From NCBI GenBank assembly GCA_009929855.1, contig RZZN01000022.1:1-62594 (forward strand): 62,594 nucleotides of DNA. The letters run 5' to 3'. Position 1 is the first letter of the stretch, and every line of letters begins with the position of its first letter. Under the pieces are notes generated by a model. It was not told the DNA's origin. It ran no database searches and saw nothing but the letters and a program-made list of their open reading frames with translations. Shown one piece after another: positions 44,295 through 52,099 of this stretch. Position numbers and translations under genes: made by a program. Source of the DNA: Gammaproteobacteria bacterium (GTDB taxonomy: Bacteria; Pseudomonadota; Gammaproteobacteria; Chromatiales; Chromatiaceae).

Positions 44295-44764
44295 TGCGGT
44301 TCGGACGCGCACTCACCCACCGCCCTTGGGCATGGGTCTGGACCCTCACTCAGCCAAGCGCCATCCGCCGCTGGACCGCCGTCCTGCTGATCACGCTCGC
44401 CGGCACGCTCGATGCGAGCGCCGCGATGCTCGACGCGGAGACCGAAGCGCTCTTGATCGAGGCGGTCGAGGCCGCCGCGGCGCTCGACCAGTATCATGCG
44501 CGCTGCCGCGGTGACAGCTCCAATCGCCGGACCGAGAACCTCAACAAGCTACTGACCAGCCGTCTGCGCATGACGGTGCTCCGCGTCCAGGACGACATCT
44601 TCCCCGAACGCAACTATCGGCGTGTCCAGGAGCGCCTGCAGAGCGACTTTCTCGCCACCCTGCGCGAGCTCGGCGGCTGCGCCGCCGTGAAGGACTCAGC
44701 GCTACCCGGCGAGCTGCGCGCGCGCTACGAGGAGAAGATGCGGGCGATCGAGCGTCTGCCTTGA
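44294..44764 (+). CDS. Hypothetical secreted protein
   Basis: 156 residues, translationally coupled to the SDR gene. A hydrophobic segment (TAVLLITLAGTLDASAA) from about residue 28 looks like a signal peptide, so the mature part is about 112 residues and mostly helical. Two cysteines (HARCRGDS and GGCAAVKD) may form a disulfide. No family recognised. Confidence 0.65.
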   Translation: MRFGRALTHRPWAWVWTLTQPSAIRRWTAVLLITLAGTLDASAAMLDAETEALLIEAVEAAAALDQYHARCRGDSSNRRTENLNKLLTSRLRMTVLRVQDDIFPERNYRRVQERLQSDFLATLRELGGCAAVKDSALPGELRARYEEKMRAIERLP

Positions 44765-44765
44765 A

Positions 44766-44788
44766 CGACCGCGCGGGCCTCGCGGTCG
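44766..44788. terminator. Possible terminator hairpin between convergent genes
   Basis: An eight-base stem (CGACCGCG at 44766-44773 with CGCGGTCG at 44781-44788) and a seven-base loop start two bases after the upstream stop. It would serve the SDR unit and, in reverse, the arn operon ending at 44817. No T tract. Confidence 0.4.
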
Positions 44789-44816
44789 GTCACGCGCGCA
44801 CCGGATCGCGCGCTGC

Positions 44817-45740
44817 TCAAGACTGCGATGCGCCCTGCACGGCGAGCAGGCCGCTGCGTCCCGGCACGGACTGAGACTCGATGCGATGCGTCGGCAGCCG
44901 CGCCAGATCGAGTGACTCGTAGCGATCGCGCAACGCGCCCATGGCGCGCCCCTCCGCCCGCCAGCGCTCGATCAGGGTCTCCATGACGGGCAAGAGTCGC
45001 ATCCCCTCCAGCTCGGCATGCAGTGTATAGACATGCCCGTGCGGACGCGCCACTCGACTCTCGGCCAAGACACGCTCGGCCACGTTCTGCTCGGTCAACC
45101 CCTCGCGCCCGATCAGCTCATCGAGTGTCGGCAGGGTCGTCGGCAGCTGCGGACAGGTCGAGCGCCGCCCGTGCTCGAGGAGTGGGTAGAAGGGCCAGCG
45201 GCCACGGGTATCGCTCGCATAGTCCAGACCGAGCTCGGTCTCCAGGCGCAGGGCATGGGGGTTGATCTGCCAGCCGGCCGCGCCATGCACCCTCGGCGCG
45301 ACGCCGAAAACCGCCTCGAAGGCCTGCCAGGCCCGTGTCATTTCGCGCCGCGTCCAGTCGGCATCACGGCGCGCCACCTGATCCTGCCACTTGACATGAT
45401 CATAGACATGGATGCCGACCTCGTGACCCGCCGCGACACAGTCGCGCATGACCGATGCGGCACGCCGGCCGATGTCCGGACCAGGCAGCAGTGTCCCATA
45501 GAGCAGCGTCTTGAGACCGTAATGACGTGCCACCGAGGTGCGTGTCACCTTCTTCAGGAAGCCTGGTCGCAACACCCGCAAGAGTGCGCGCCCAGTATGG
45601 TCCGGGCCGAGACTGAAAAGGAAGGTCGCGCGCACCTCGCGTGCCGCGAAGAGCCGCAGCAGGCGTGGCACACCCTCGATCGTGCCACGGAGCGTGTCGA
45701 CATCGACCTTGAGTGCAATCATCTTCATCGGCAGGCTCAT
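44817..45740 (-). CDS. arnD: ArnD-type polysaccharide deacetylase (undecaprenyl-P-Ara4FN deformylase)
   Basis: Removes the formyl group from undecaprenyl-phosphate-Ara4FN, making the donor for lipid A modification. 307 residues from ATG 45740, overlapping the arnT stop (ATGA). NodB-type fold: LKVDVDTLRGT with the catalytic and metal Asp, EVGIHVYDHVKWQ with the two metal His, and GAAGWQ plus ASDTRGRWPFYPLLE, all shared with enterobacterial ArnD. The open frame extends far upstream but only this part is genuine. Last gene of the arn operon. Confidence 0.92.
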   Translation of the reverse strand: MSLPMKMIALKVDVDTLRGTIEGVPRLLRLFAAREVRATFLFSLGPDHTGRALLRVLRPGFLKKVTRTSVARHYGLKTLLYGTLLPGPDIGRRAASVMRDCVAAGHEVGIHVYDHVKWQDQVARRDADWTRREMTRAWQAFEAVFGVAPRVHGAAGWQINPHALRLETELGLDYASDTRGRWPFYPLLEHGRRSTCPQLPTTLPTLDELIGREGLTEQNVAERVLAESRVARPHGHVYTLHAELEGMRLLPVMETLIERWRAEGRAMGALRDRYESLDLARLPTHRIESQSVPGRSGLLAVQGASQS

Positions 45741-47413
45741 TGGACGGGCGGCACGGCGCGCCGCCGGAACAGACTGAAGAGGTCCTTGTGCACCGGTGGC
45801 AACGACCCTTGCCAGATCAACTCCCACTCCGGCCCGATGTCGATCGCGGTCCCCAAGGCACGCAGATTCGTCTCGGTGATGATGTAGTCGCAACTGGTCT
45901 GCGCGGGCGAGTCGATATGCTCGGTGGTCAGACCGGCGACATAGTGCAGCATGCCCCGCTCGCATTCGCGCAACGGCATGCGATTGAGATCGGCCACGCA
46001 GCCAAACGGCTCCGACAACTGTGCCCGCAATTCGGTGAAGACGCCACGGTAGCTGCGCGCCTCCTCGATCCAGGGCAGATGCAAGAAGGCCAGCAGGGCC
46101 CAGATCAGGATCAGACCAGCGGGCCAGGCGAGCAGCGCGGCGGGGCGCGGTGGACGCCAGCGCAGTAGGATCAGGATCCAGCCAGACTGAAAGATCAGTG
46201 CCCAGAGCAGCGCCCCGCGATCGAGCTCGAAGGCATGATCGAGTGTCATGAAGGTTCCCAGAAACGCCCATTGCGGCGGCTGACCGGCGACCATGCCATA
46301 CAGCCAAAAGCCCCAGATGATCAGCGCCATGAGCCCGAACAAGAGGAGGCTGAGCCAATAACCGAGCCGGACTGGCAGGGGCGGCAGGGCCTTGAGCCCC
46401 CCGGTCGCAAGCACCGCGAGCAACGGCAGCAGCGGCATCGCGTAGAGATCTCGACCGGTATGCGACCCGAACAACAGACCCCAGCCGACCGCGGAGACGA
46501 CCAGGGCCAGACGCACGCCAGGGTTGCACAAGGCGGTGTGACGCGTCGCCCACAGCGACCAGATCACGAGCGGCAGAACGGGAAAGGTGACCCAGGGCAG
46601 GGTGCGGACCCAAAAGATCGGCTCGACTGGCGGCCCCAGATCCACGAAGCCGAGATAGCGGCCGAAGTTGTTGTCCCAGAACCAGAGTTGAAACAGCTCG
46701 GGGGAGCGCAGATACAGCGCGGTCGGCCAGATCAGCAGCCAGGGCAGCGCGGCCACGGCGGCGACCAGGATCGACTTCAGATAGAGACGCGAGCGCCACT
46801 CGCCGAACAGCAGCATCAAGAGTGCGCTGACCCCAAGGATACCTGGGCCGAGCAGCCCCTTGGACATGAAGGCCAGACCCGCCCCGCAACCCAGCCAGAA
46901 GCCGCCCCAGAGGTCGCGTCGCGCGCGCAGCAGGCCATAGTAGGCCATGGCCATGCCCGCCGTCAGCGCCGTGTCGGTGATCATGAAATGGCCATTGATC
47001 AAGAGACCGATCGCCGAGATCAGCAGGAGCACCGCGGTCGTGCCCGCGCCCACGCCCCAGGTCGCACGTGCCAACAAGCCGGTGAACCACAGGGCCAGGG
47101 CCATGTAGAGACCGCTGGTCAAGCGTGCCGCGTCATGCGCGGGCAGAATGCCCTCGAGCAGATGGACCAGACCGGCCGCGGTGATGTAGTAGGCCGGCGG
47201 CTTTTCCATGAAGGGATCGGCCGCGAGCGTCGGGACCACCAGGTCGCCGGTCTGGACCATGTTGTAGATGATCCCGAACGAGTAGGCCTCGTCCTGCTTC
47301 CAAGGATCGTGCCCGACCAAGCCCGGCACCAGGTAGGCCAGCGCGAGGATGAGCGTGCCGAGCAGGATGGCCATGCGAGCAAGGCGTGAATGCTCGCGCG
47401 TGGACAGCGTCAT
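45737..47413 (-). CDS. arnT: ArnT-like L-Ara4N lipid A transferase (GT83)
   Basis: Integral membrane glycosyltransferase that moves L-Ara4N from undecaprenyl phosphate onto lipid A phosphate in the periplasmic leaflet. 558 residues from ATG 47413 (GGAG ten bases upstream). The first loop contains DPWKQDEAYS, the acidic motif typical of PMT/GT-C enzymes, followed by the MEKPPAYYI block, then many hydrophobic helices. Assignment rests on the family plus its place between the ArnA and ArnD genes. Another sugar donor cannot be ruled out. Confidence 0.87.
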   Translation of the reverse strand: MTLSTREHSRLARMAILLGTLILALAYLVPGLVGHDPWKQDEAYSFGIIYNMVQTGDLVVPTLAADPFMEKPPAYYITAAGLVHLLEGILPAHDAARLTSGLYMALALWFTGLLARATWGVGAGTTAVLLLISAIGLLINGHFMITDTALTAGMAMAYYGLLRARRDLWGGFWLGCGAGLAFMSKGLLGPGILGVSALLMLLFGEWRSRLYLKSILVAAVAALPWLLIWPTALYLRSPELFQLWFWDNNFGRYLGFVDLGPPVEPIFWVRTLPWVTFPVLPLVIWSLWATRHTALCNPGVRLALVVSAVGWGLLFGSHTGRDLYAMPLLPLLAVLATGGLKALPPLPVRLGYWLSLLLFGLMALIIWGFWLYGMVAGQPPQWAFLGTFMTLDHAFELDRGALLWALIFQSGWILILLRWRPPRPAALLAWPAGLILIWALLAFLHLPWIEEARSYRGVFTELRAQLSEPFGCVADLNRMPLRECERGMLHYVAGLTTEHIDSPAQTSCDYIITETNLRALGTAIDIGPEWELIWQGSLPPVHKDLFSLFRRRAVPPVQ

Positions 47414-47436
47414 GGTGGTCTTCTCCAGGCGCACGC

Positions 47437-48480
47437 TCAATGATCGATCAATGCCCCTGCCGCGGCCACCTGATCACGGTAGGCCTCGAAGATGGCGCGC
47501 AGCGCATCGCGCATCCCCACCCGAGGCTCCCAGCCCAGATCGGCGCGGGTATTCTCGATCCATGGGACCCGGGTCTGCATGTCCTGATAGCCTGGCCCAT
47601 AGAATTGCCCGGAAGGCACCTCGATGAGCTCGACCTGCTCGGCGCGGACTCGATATTCGGGGATCTCGCGCGCGATCTCGAGCATGAGGAGGGCCAGCTC
47701 GCGCACCGAGAGGTCATTGGCGGGGTTGCCGATATTGTAGATCTGTCCCGAGGCCCGTCCCTCGGGGTTGGCGATGATCCGCAGCAACGCCCCGACACCG
47801 TCCGAGACATCGGTGAAGCTGCGCCGCTGAGTACCACCATCCACCAGCTTGATCGGCTCGCCGCGGGCGATTTGGCCGAGGAATTGGGTCACGACCCGCG
47901 AGCTGCCCTCCCGTGGCGCGTCCAGACGATCGAGTCCCGAGCCCACCCAGTTGAACGGCCGAAACAGTGTGTAATCGAGCCCCTGCTGCTGGCCATAGGC
48001 GGCGATCACTCGATCCATCAATTGCTTGGCACAGGAATAGATCCAGCGGGTCTTGCCGATGGGGCCCAGCACCAGATTGGATTCATCGGGATGGAAGAGC
48101 CGATCCGGGCACATCCCATAGACCTCGGAGGTCGACGGAAAGAGCACCCGCTTGCGGTGACGCACGCAGGCGCGCACGATCGGCAGGTTGGCCTCGAAAT
48201 CCAGCTCGAAGACCGCCAGCGGATCAGTGACATAGGTCGACGGGGTCGCGATCGCGACCAGCGGGAGCACCAGATCGCACTTCTTGATGTGATACTCGAC
48301 CCACTCCCGATTGATCGTGATATCGCCCTCGCAGAAATGAAAGCGTGGATGGTCGATGAATCCGGCCACGCGCGCGCTGTTCATGTCCATGCCGAAGACC
48401 TGCCAGGGGGTCTCATCGAGGATGCGCCGAGACAGATGATGGCCGATGAAACCATCGACGCCGAGGATCAATATCTTCAT
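47437..48480 (-). CDS. arnA: UDP-glucuronate C4-oxidase/decarboxylase (stand-alone ArnA C-terminal domain)
   Basis: Converts UDP-glucuronate to UDP-4-keto-pentose with NAD+. 347 residues. GxxGxxG loop GVDGFIG (7-13), PSTSEVYGM with Ser118-Glu119, and Tyr148-x3-Lys152 in WIYSCAKQ; FRPFNWVG and SFTDVSDG also match the ArnA dehydrogenase domain closely. In enterobacteria this is the second half of a fused protein; here it is a separate gene whose ATG overlaps the formyltransferase stop (TGATG). Confidence 0.93.
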   Translation of the reverse strand: MKILILGVDGFIGHHLSRRILDETPWQVFGMDMNSARVAGFIDHPRFHFCEGDITINREWVEYHIKKCDLVLPLVAIATPSTYVTDPLAVFELDFEANLPIVRACVRHRKRVLFPSTSEVYGMCPDRLFHPDESNLVLGPIGKTRWIYSCAKQLMDRVIAAYGQQQGLDYTLFRPFNWVGSGLDRLDAPREGSSRVVTQFLGQIARGEPIKLVDGGTQRRSFTDVSDGVGALLRIIANPEGRASGQIYNIGNPANDLSVRELALLMLEIAREIPEYRVRAEQVELIEVPSGQFYGPGYQDMQTRVPWIENTRADLGWEPRVGMRDALRAIFEAYRDQVAAAGALIDH

Positions 48481-49454
48481 CACGTGGATTCCATACAGGA
48501 CGGTATGACGCGCGCATCACTGTTGTCCGCGCGCGGCAGCGCGAGCGCGGCGCAACCGAATAGGGCATGAAAACGCTCACGGTCGAGCGCCTCGCCGGCC
48601 AGCGCGAGTCGGGTGATGCGGATGCGCTGACCATCCGCGCAATCGGCATGACAACGCGCGTCCTCCCAGTAGAGACGCGGTGCAGGCCCGCGCGCCGCTT
48701 CGCCCATGAAGTGACTGCCCAGAAGCTCGAGCCGATGGCCAGCCACCTCGGTGAAGGCGCCTGGATAAGGCGGCGCCACCGCGCGGATCAGGTTGTGCAC
48801 CTGCCAAGCGGATGCGCCCCAGTCGAGACGTCCGTCGGCCGGGCGGCGTCCGCCAAAATAGCTGCCCGCGGCCAGATCCAGTGGCCGCTCCTCATGCGTC
48901 CCGGCCAGCAGGCGCGGCACGGCCCGCAGCAAGAGTGTCTCGGCCGCGCAGACCAGCTTGCCAAAGACCATCGCGGCGGTATCGTTCGTCAGGATCGCAA
49001 TGGCCTCTTGGTCGATCAGCGCGCCGGCGTCCGGCTTCTCGACCATGCGATGCAGGCTCGCGCCCGTCACCCGCTCGCCATGCAGCACCGCCCAGTTGAT
49101 GGGCGCGCGTCCGCGATAGCGAGGCAGCAGTGAGCCGTGCAGGTTGAACGCGCCGCGTGGTGGCAGCGCCAACAACGCGGGGCCGAGCAGACGCCGATAA
49201 TAGAATGAGAAGATCCAGTCCGGTCGCGCGGCGCGCACCCGCTCGATCAGGCTCGGGTCATCGGGTTGCTCGGGTGTGATGACGGGGATGCGATGCCAGT
49301 CACAACGCTCGCGCACGCTCGCGAACCACCGCGATTCGGTTGGATCGTCCTCGTGAGTCACCACCAACGGGATCCGCAGACCCAGCTCCAGCAGGACATC
49401 GAGGCCACGCGCCCCGACCTCGTGGTAGCCGAAGACGACCGCCCGCTCGCTCAT
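48480..49454 (-). CDS. UDP-Ara4N formyltransferase (stand-alone ArnA N-terminal domain)
   Basis: N-formylates UDP-L-Ara4N using 10-formyl-tetrahydrofolate. 324 residues, close to the N-terminal domain of E. coli ArnA. Catalytic triad Asn104, His106 (AFNLHGSLLPRYRGRAP) and Asp142 (KPDAGAL). It ends in a true stop instead of continuing into the dehydrogenase domain, with about 20 extra residues at the tail. ATG 49454 overlaps the arnC stop. Confidence 0.93.
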   Translation of the reverse strand: MSERAVVFGYHEVGARGLDVLLELGLRIPLVVTHEDDPTESRWFASVRERCDWHRIPVITPEQPDDPSLIERVRAARPDWIFSFYYRRLLGPALLALPPRGAFNLHGSLLPRYRGRAPINWAVLHGERVTGASLHRMVEKPDAGALIDQEAIAILTNDTAAMVFGKLVCAAETLLLRAVPRLLAGTHEERPLDLAAGSYFGGRRPADGRLDWGASAWQVHNLIRAVAPPYPGAFTEVAGHRLELLGSHFMGEAARGPAPRLYWEDARCHADCADGQRIRITRLALAGEALDRERFHALFGCAALALPRADNSDARVIPSCMEST

Positions 49455-50428
49455 TCACTCACCCCGCTGGGGTCGTGATCAGGCCGCAGCTGGGTGCGGA
49501 TCAGATACGCGGGCCGGCCGTTGGATTGGGCATAGATGCGTCCGATGTACTCGCCCAGTAGACCGATGCCGATGATGATGACACCGCACAGGAAGAAGAG
49601 GATCCCGAAGAGTGTGAAGAGCCCCTCGGCCTCCGCGCCGATGACCAGACGCCGCAGGGCCAGATAGAGGACCAACAGGAAGGACGCGGCCGAGATCGCG
49701 AAACCCAGGATGGAGAACACCTGCAGCGGTGCCAGCGACAACCCGGTGAGCAGATCGAAGTTCAGATTGACCAGCTTGTAGAGCGGATATTTCGAGGTGC
49801 CCGCGGCGCGCGCCTCGTGCGCGACCTGGATCTCGGTCGGGTTCGCGGCATAGAGAAAGGCCAGTGCCGGGATGAAGACCCCGATCTCCTTGGAGCTGGT
49901 GACGGCATCGACGATGTCGCGATCGTAGGCGCGCAGCATGCATCCCTGATCGGTCATACGCACCCCGGTGATGCGCTCGCGCAACCGATTCATCGCATTC
50001 GAGGCGAGCCTGCGCCAGCGTGGATCCTGACGATCGCGCCGGATCGTGCCGACATAGTCATGACCACGATCCATCTCGGCGAGCAGCTTGGGGATCTCCT
50101 CCGGGGGATTCTGCAGATCGGCATCCAGGGTCAGCACGCGTCGACCGAGCGACTCGGCGAAGCCGGCGAGGATCGCCTGATGCTGGCCGACATTGCGCCG
50201 CAACAACAGCACCCGGGTGACATCCCGGCGCGCGGCGTGCTGACGGCGCAGCAGCTCGGCCGAGCCATCGCGGCTGCCGTCGTCGACGAAGACGACCTCG
50301 TAGCGCAGCGCGAGCGCGTCGAGGACCGGGTAGAGCCGGGCGAACAGCGCATCCAGCACCGCCTCCTCGTTGAATACCGGAACGATGACCGAGAGATCCA
50401 CTGTCGGAGGGGTCGCGGACTCTTGCAT
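49451..50428 (-). CDS. arnC: Undecaprenyl-phosphate Ara4FN transferase ArnC
   Basis: GT2 enzyme that transfers Ara4FN from UDP to undecaprenyl phosphate on the cytoplasmic face. 325 residues. VIVPVFNEE, VFVDDGSRDGS, LDADLQNPPEEIP and the DQGCMLRAYDR block are canonical, with two C-terminal membrane helices (LFGILFFLCGVIIIGIGLLG). Lies five bases after arnB. Confidence 0.94.
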   Translation of the reverse strand: MQESATPPTVDLSVIVPVFNEEAVLDALFARLYPVLDALALRYEVVFVDDGSRDGSAELLRRQHAARRDVTRVLLLRRNVGQHQAILAGFAESLGRRVLTLDADLQNPPEEIPKLLAEMDRGHDYVGTIRRDRQDPRWRRLASNAMNRLRERITGVRMTDQGCMLRAYDRDIVDAVTSSKEIGVFIPALAFLYAANPTEIQVAHEARAAGTSKYPLYKLVNLNFDLLTGLSLAPLQVFSILGFAISAASFLLVLYLALRRLVIGAEAEGLFTLFGILFFLCGVIIIGIGLLGEYIGRIYAQSNGRPAYLIRTQLRPDHDPSGVSE

Positions 50429-50433
50429 GGGTG

Positions 50434-51549
50434 TCAGACGGGCAGCAGATCGGCCATGGCCGCGCAGACCCGCTCGACGTCGGCGTACGTCATGGTCGGA
50501 AAGAGTGGCAGTGTCAGGGTCTGTTCGCCGATGCGCTCGGCATGCGGGAAATCACCCGGCCCATGACCGAATCGTCGATACAGCCCGAAGGTGTGGATCG
50601 CCGGATAATGGATCCCGGCCAGGATCCCGCGCTGCTCCAGCGCGCGCATGAAGGCCGGGCGGGTGGTGTCGAGCCGCGCGAAATCGACGCACACACAATA
50701 CATGTGCCAACTGTGTCCTGGGACATCGAGCGGAGTCAGCAGCGCGGGGTGACGCGGCAGCATCTCGGCATAATGGACCGCGAGCGTGCGACGGCGCGCG
50801 ATGAAGTCATCGAGACGCGGCAGCTGCGCCAGACCGAGGGCCGCGCTGACGTCCGACAGATTCATCTTGCCACCCCACTCGGGCACCGCGACCCCGCCCT
50901 CGGCGTCCTTCTCGATGCCGTGGAACCGGATGCGCGTCAGACGGCGCGCAAGTCTGGGATCGGATGTCGCCAGCGCGCCACCCTCGATGGTCGTGATGTT
51001 CTTGTTCGGATGAAAGCTGAAACAGACCGGATTGCCCGACGCGCCGACCGGGCGGTCACCGCAGCGGGTGCCGATGGCCTGGGCCGCGTCTTCGATGATC
51101 ACCAGCGCGTGGCGCGCGGCCAAGTCGTGCAGCGGGGCCAGGTCCAGAGGCAGACCCGCGAAGTGGACCGGCATGATCGCGCGGGTGCGCGGACCGATCG
51201 CCGCGGCCACCGCCGCGGCATCCAGATTGCGCGACAGCGGATCGACATCGACGAAACGCGGTCTCGCCCCGACGCGCAACACCACGTTGGCGGTCGCCAC
51301 GAAGCTCATGGCGGGCACGATCACCTCGTCCCCCGGGCCGATATCGCAGGCCAACAGGGCAGCCTCCAGCGCGCTGGTGCCAGAATTGAACGCCAGCACC
51401 TGGACCCCGCCGCCGAGATAGTCGGCGAGCGCCCGCTCGAATGCCGCGACCCGCGGACCCGTGGTGATCCAGCCCGAGGCCAGGACCTCGGCGACGGCCT
51501 GCTGTTCGGCCTCGCCGAGCGTGGGACGTGCGAACGGGAGTCTCTCCAT
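50434..51549 (-). CDS. arnB: UDP-4-keto-pentose aminotransferase ArnB
   Basis: PLP enzyme using glutamate to form UDP-L-Ara4N. 371 residues, near the E. coli length. Lys183 in SFHPNKNITTIEGG is the PLP-binding lysine; NSGTSALEAAL binds the cofactor phosphate and EDAAQAIG holds the Asp facing the pyridine nitrogen. Other DegT/DnrJ/EryC1 aminotransferases look alike; operon context makes ArnB clear. Confidence 0.94.
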   Translation of the reverse strand: MERLPFARPTLGEAEQQAVAEVLASGWITTGPRVAAFERALADYLGGGVQVLAFNSGTSALEAALLACDIGPGDEVIVPAMSFVATANVVLRVGARPRFVDVDPLSRNLDAAAVAAAIGPRTRAIMPVHFAGLPLDLAPLHDLAARHALVIIEDAAQAIGTRCGDRPVGASGNPVCFSFHPNKNITTIEGGALATSDPRLARRLTRIRFHGIEKDAEGGVAVPEWGGKMNLSDVSAALGLAQLPRLDDFIARRRTLAVHYAEMLPRHPALLTPLDVPGHSWHMYCVCVDFARLDTTRPAFMRALEQRGILAGIHYPAIHTFGLYRRFGHGPGDFPHAERIGEQTLTLPLFPTMTYADVERVCAAMADLLPV

Positions 51550-51558
51550 TGCAAACCC

Positions 51559-51930
51559 TCAAGCGCGCGCCAGTACGAGCACGCCCAACATGATGATCCC
51601 GATCCCCACGACCTTGGTCAGGCTCATGGACTCACCGAGCCACAGCCAGGCCGCCACGGCATTGACGACATATCCGATCGAGAGCATCGGATAGGCGATG
51701 CTGACCTCGACCCGCGACAATGCGAGGATCCAGACCACCACGCTCACGCCATAGCAGCCCAGACCGAGCCAGAGCCAGGGCTCGCCGACGAGCCGCGTGG
51801 CTGCCGGCATGGCCGCGGTCAGACTGAGATCGATGGTCCCCACACTGCTCACGCTCGCCTTGAGCGCAAGCTGCGCCAAGGCGTTCAACAGGACACCGAT
51901 GAGGACGAGCGCGAAGGCGACCAGTGTCAT
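51559..51930 (-). CDS. EmrE/DMT-family subunit, likely Ara4N-undecaprenyl flippase (ArnE/ArnF-like)
   Basis: 123 residues from ATG 51930 with four predicted helices (VAFALVLIGVLLNALAQLAL; WLWLGLGCYGVSVVVWIL; VSIAYPMLSIGYVVNAVAAW; VVGIGIIMLGVLVLA). The ALSRVEVSIAYPM stretch resembles ArnE/ArnF and EmrE. First gene of the operon. E. coli uses an ArnE-ArnF pair; no second copy is present here, so it may act as a homodimer. The ribosome site is weak. A longer open frame upstream is not supported. Confidence 0.85.
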   Translation of the reverse strand: MTLVAFALVLIGVLLNALAQLALKASVSSVGTIDLSLTAAMPAATRLVGEPWLWLGLGCYGVSVVVWILALSRVEVSIAYPMLSIGYVVNAVAAWLWLGESMSLTKVVGIGIIMLGVLVLARA

Positions 51931-52099
51931 CCGTTTGCTCGATTGGCGCGCGCACGCCCGACACCAAGCGACAGCCAATGCGAGGCCATCAGGCACCGCG
52001 CGTCTCCGATCTGGCCGCGCCGCCGATCCCCCCGAGCGGTCCGCGCAGCCGCGGGGGAGGACCGCGGCGAGTGCGCTCGCGCAGGCCACCGCGCCCTCA

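Noticed and set aside
45741-47090. N-terminal extension of the ArnD frame
   Set aside because: The open frame continues upstream, but that part overlaps arnT in another frame and lacks family similarity; ATG 45740 with ATGA coupling is the real start.
51931-52089. Longer start for the flippase subunit
   Set aside because: The added 53 residues are Arg/Ala rich with no membrane character and do not match the SMR family.
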